DNA of 5,024 bases, taken from the NCBI GenBank assembly GCA_038209965.1, contig JBBQXF010000191.1, positions 1 through 5,024 of the forward strand, in the 5' to 3' direction. The notes beneath the pieces are model-generated. The model made no database searches. It was given only the letters and a program-made list of their open reading frames with translations, and was not told the origin of the DNA. A program made the position numbers and the translations under genes. The DNA is from JALONO01 sp038209965. Lineage in GTDB: Bacteria > Bacteroidota > Bacteroidia > Cytophagales > Thermoflexibacteraceae. Of the stretch, positions 4,955 through 5,024 are shown in pieces. Within the stretch, counting starts at the first letter, position 1, and the number at the start of each line of letters is the position of its first letter.

Positions 4955-5024
4955 TTACTGCCCGTTTTGCAAAAAGCAATCGCTCTTTTTCCCAAAAGTA
5001 ATCGGGACAAACTCTTTGGGGGGC
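4955..5024 (-). CDS. Possible 3' end of a convergent gene (partial, runs off right edge)
   Basis: On the minus strand one frame reads from the window edge as 22 residues, beginning PPKEFVPITFGKKSD, and stops with TAA at 4955-4957. The stop lies 14 bases before the bidirectional terminator at 4896-4941, as expected for the tail of a convergent gene. All three minus-strand frames are open over this short distance, so the choice of frame rests on protein-like composition and on the terminator's position. No family is recognised. Confidence 0.3.
   Translation of the reverse strand, partial: PPKEFVPITFGKKSDCFLQNGQ

Noticed and set aside
4305..4979. 224-residue minus-strand open frame
   Set aside because: It is a shadow of the M24 peptidase gene and crosses the terminator hairpin.

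Overview
The window looks like a Bacteroidota chromosome. Matches to the Bacteroidota -7 promoter box (TAnnTTTG) precede three starts, Shine-Dalgarno sequences are absent, and the gene at 2619-3419 belongs to a family (TIGR02757/DUF2400) common in that phylum. A Saprospiraceae/Cytophagia-like host is a guess from gene style.

The window has two compositional halves. Positions 1 to about 1930 are strikingly AT-rich and carry a small operon on the minus strand: a DUF262 (GmrS/ParB-like) protein (776-1855) whose stop codon overlaps the start of a HEPN-domain putative ribonuclease (276-776). This pairing suggests a defence or toxin-antitoxin-like module. Fold-back repeats bracket it at 119-273 and 1905-1980. 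Both share an 18/23-identical direct repeat, and the HEPN stop codon abuts one of them. This resembles a cassette between recombination sites, perhaps integron attC-like. The start of another gene in the same orientation, with its own promoter box, lies at the left edge (1-43).

Positions 1930-2620 hold no intact gene. A frameshifted remnant of a single-stranded DNA-binding protein gene (about 1930-2197, minus) adjoins the cassette boundary. Next come a short GGTTGCCCC tandem array and a cluster of hairpins built from the word TAAACGCAA/TTGCGTTTA and a second, larger palindrome.

From 2619 on the DNA is GC-rich, ordinary core-like chromosome. A TIGR02757-family protein (minus) is divergent from a secreted M24-family metallopeptidase (Xaa-Pro aminopeptidase-like, 3513-4877, plus). 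The latter ends at a strong, probably bidirectional terminator (4896-4941). Beyond it, the tail of a convergent minus-strand gene may enter from the right edge.

The most interesting part is the putative mobile DUF262-HEPN cassette and its boundaries. No recombinase is visible in the window, so the mobility mechanism is inference.
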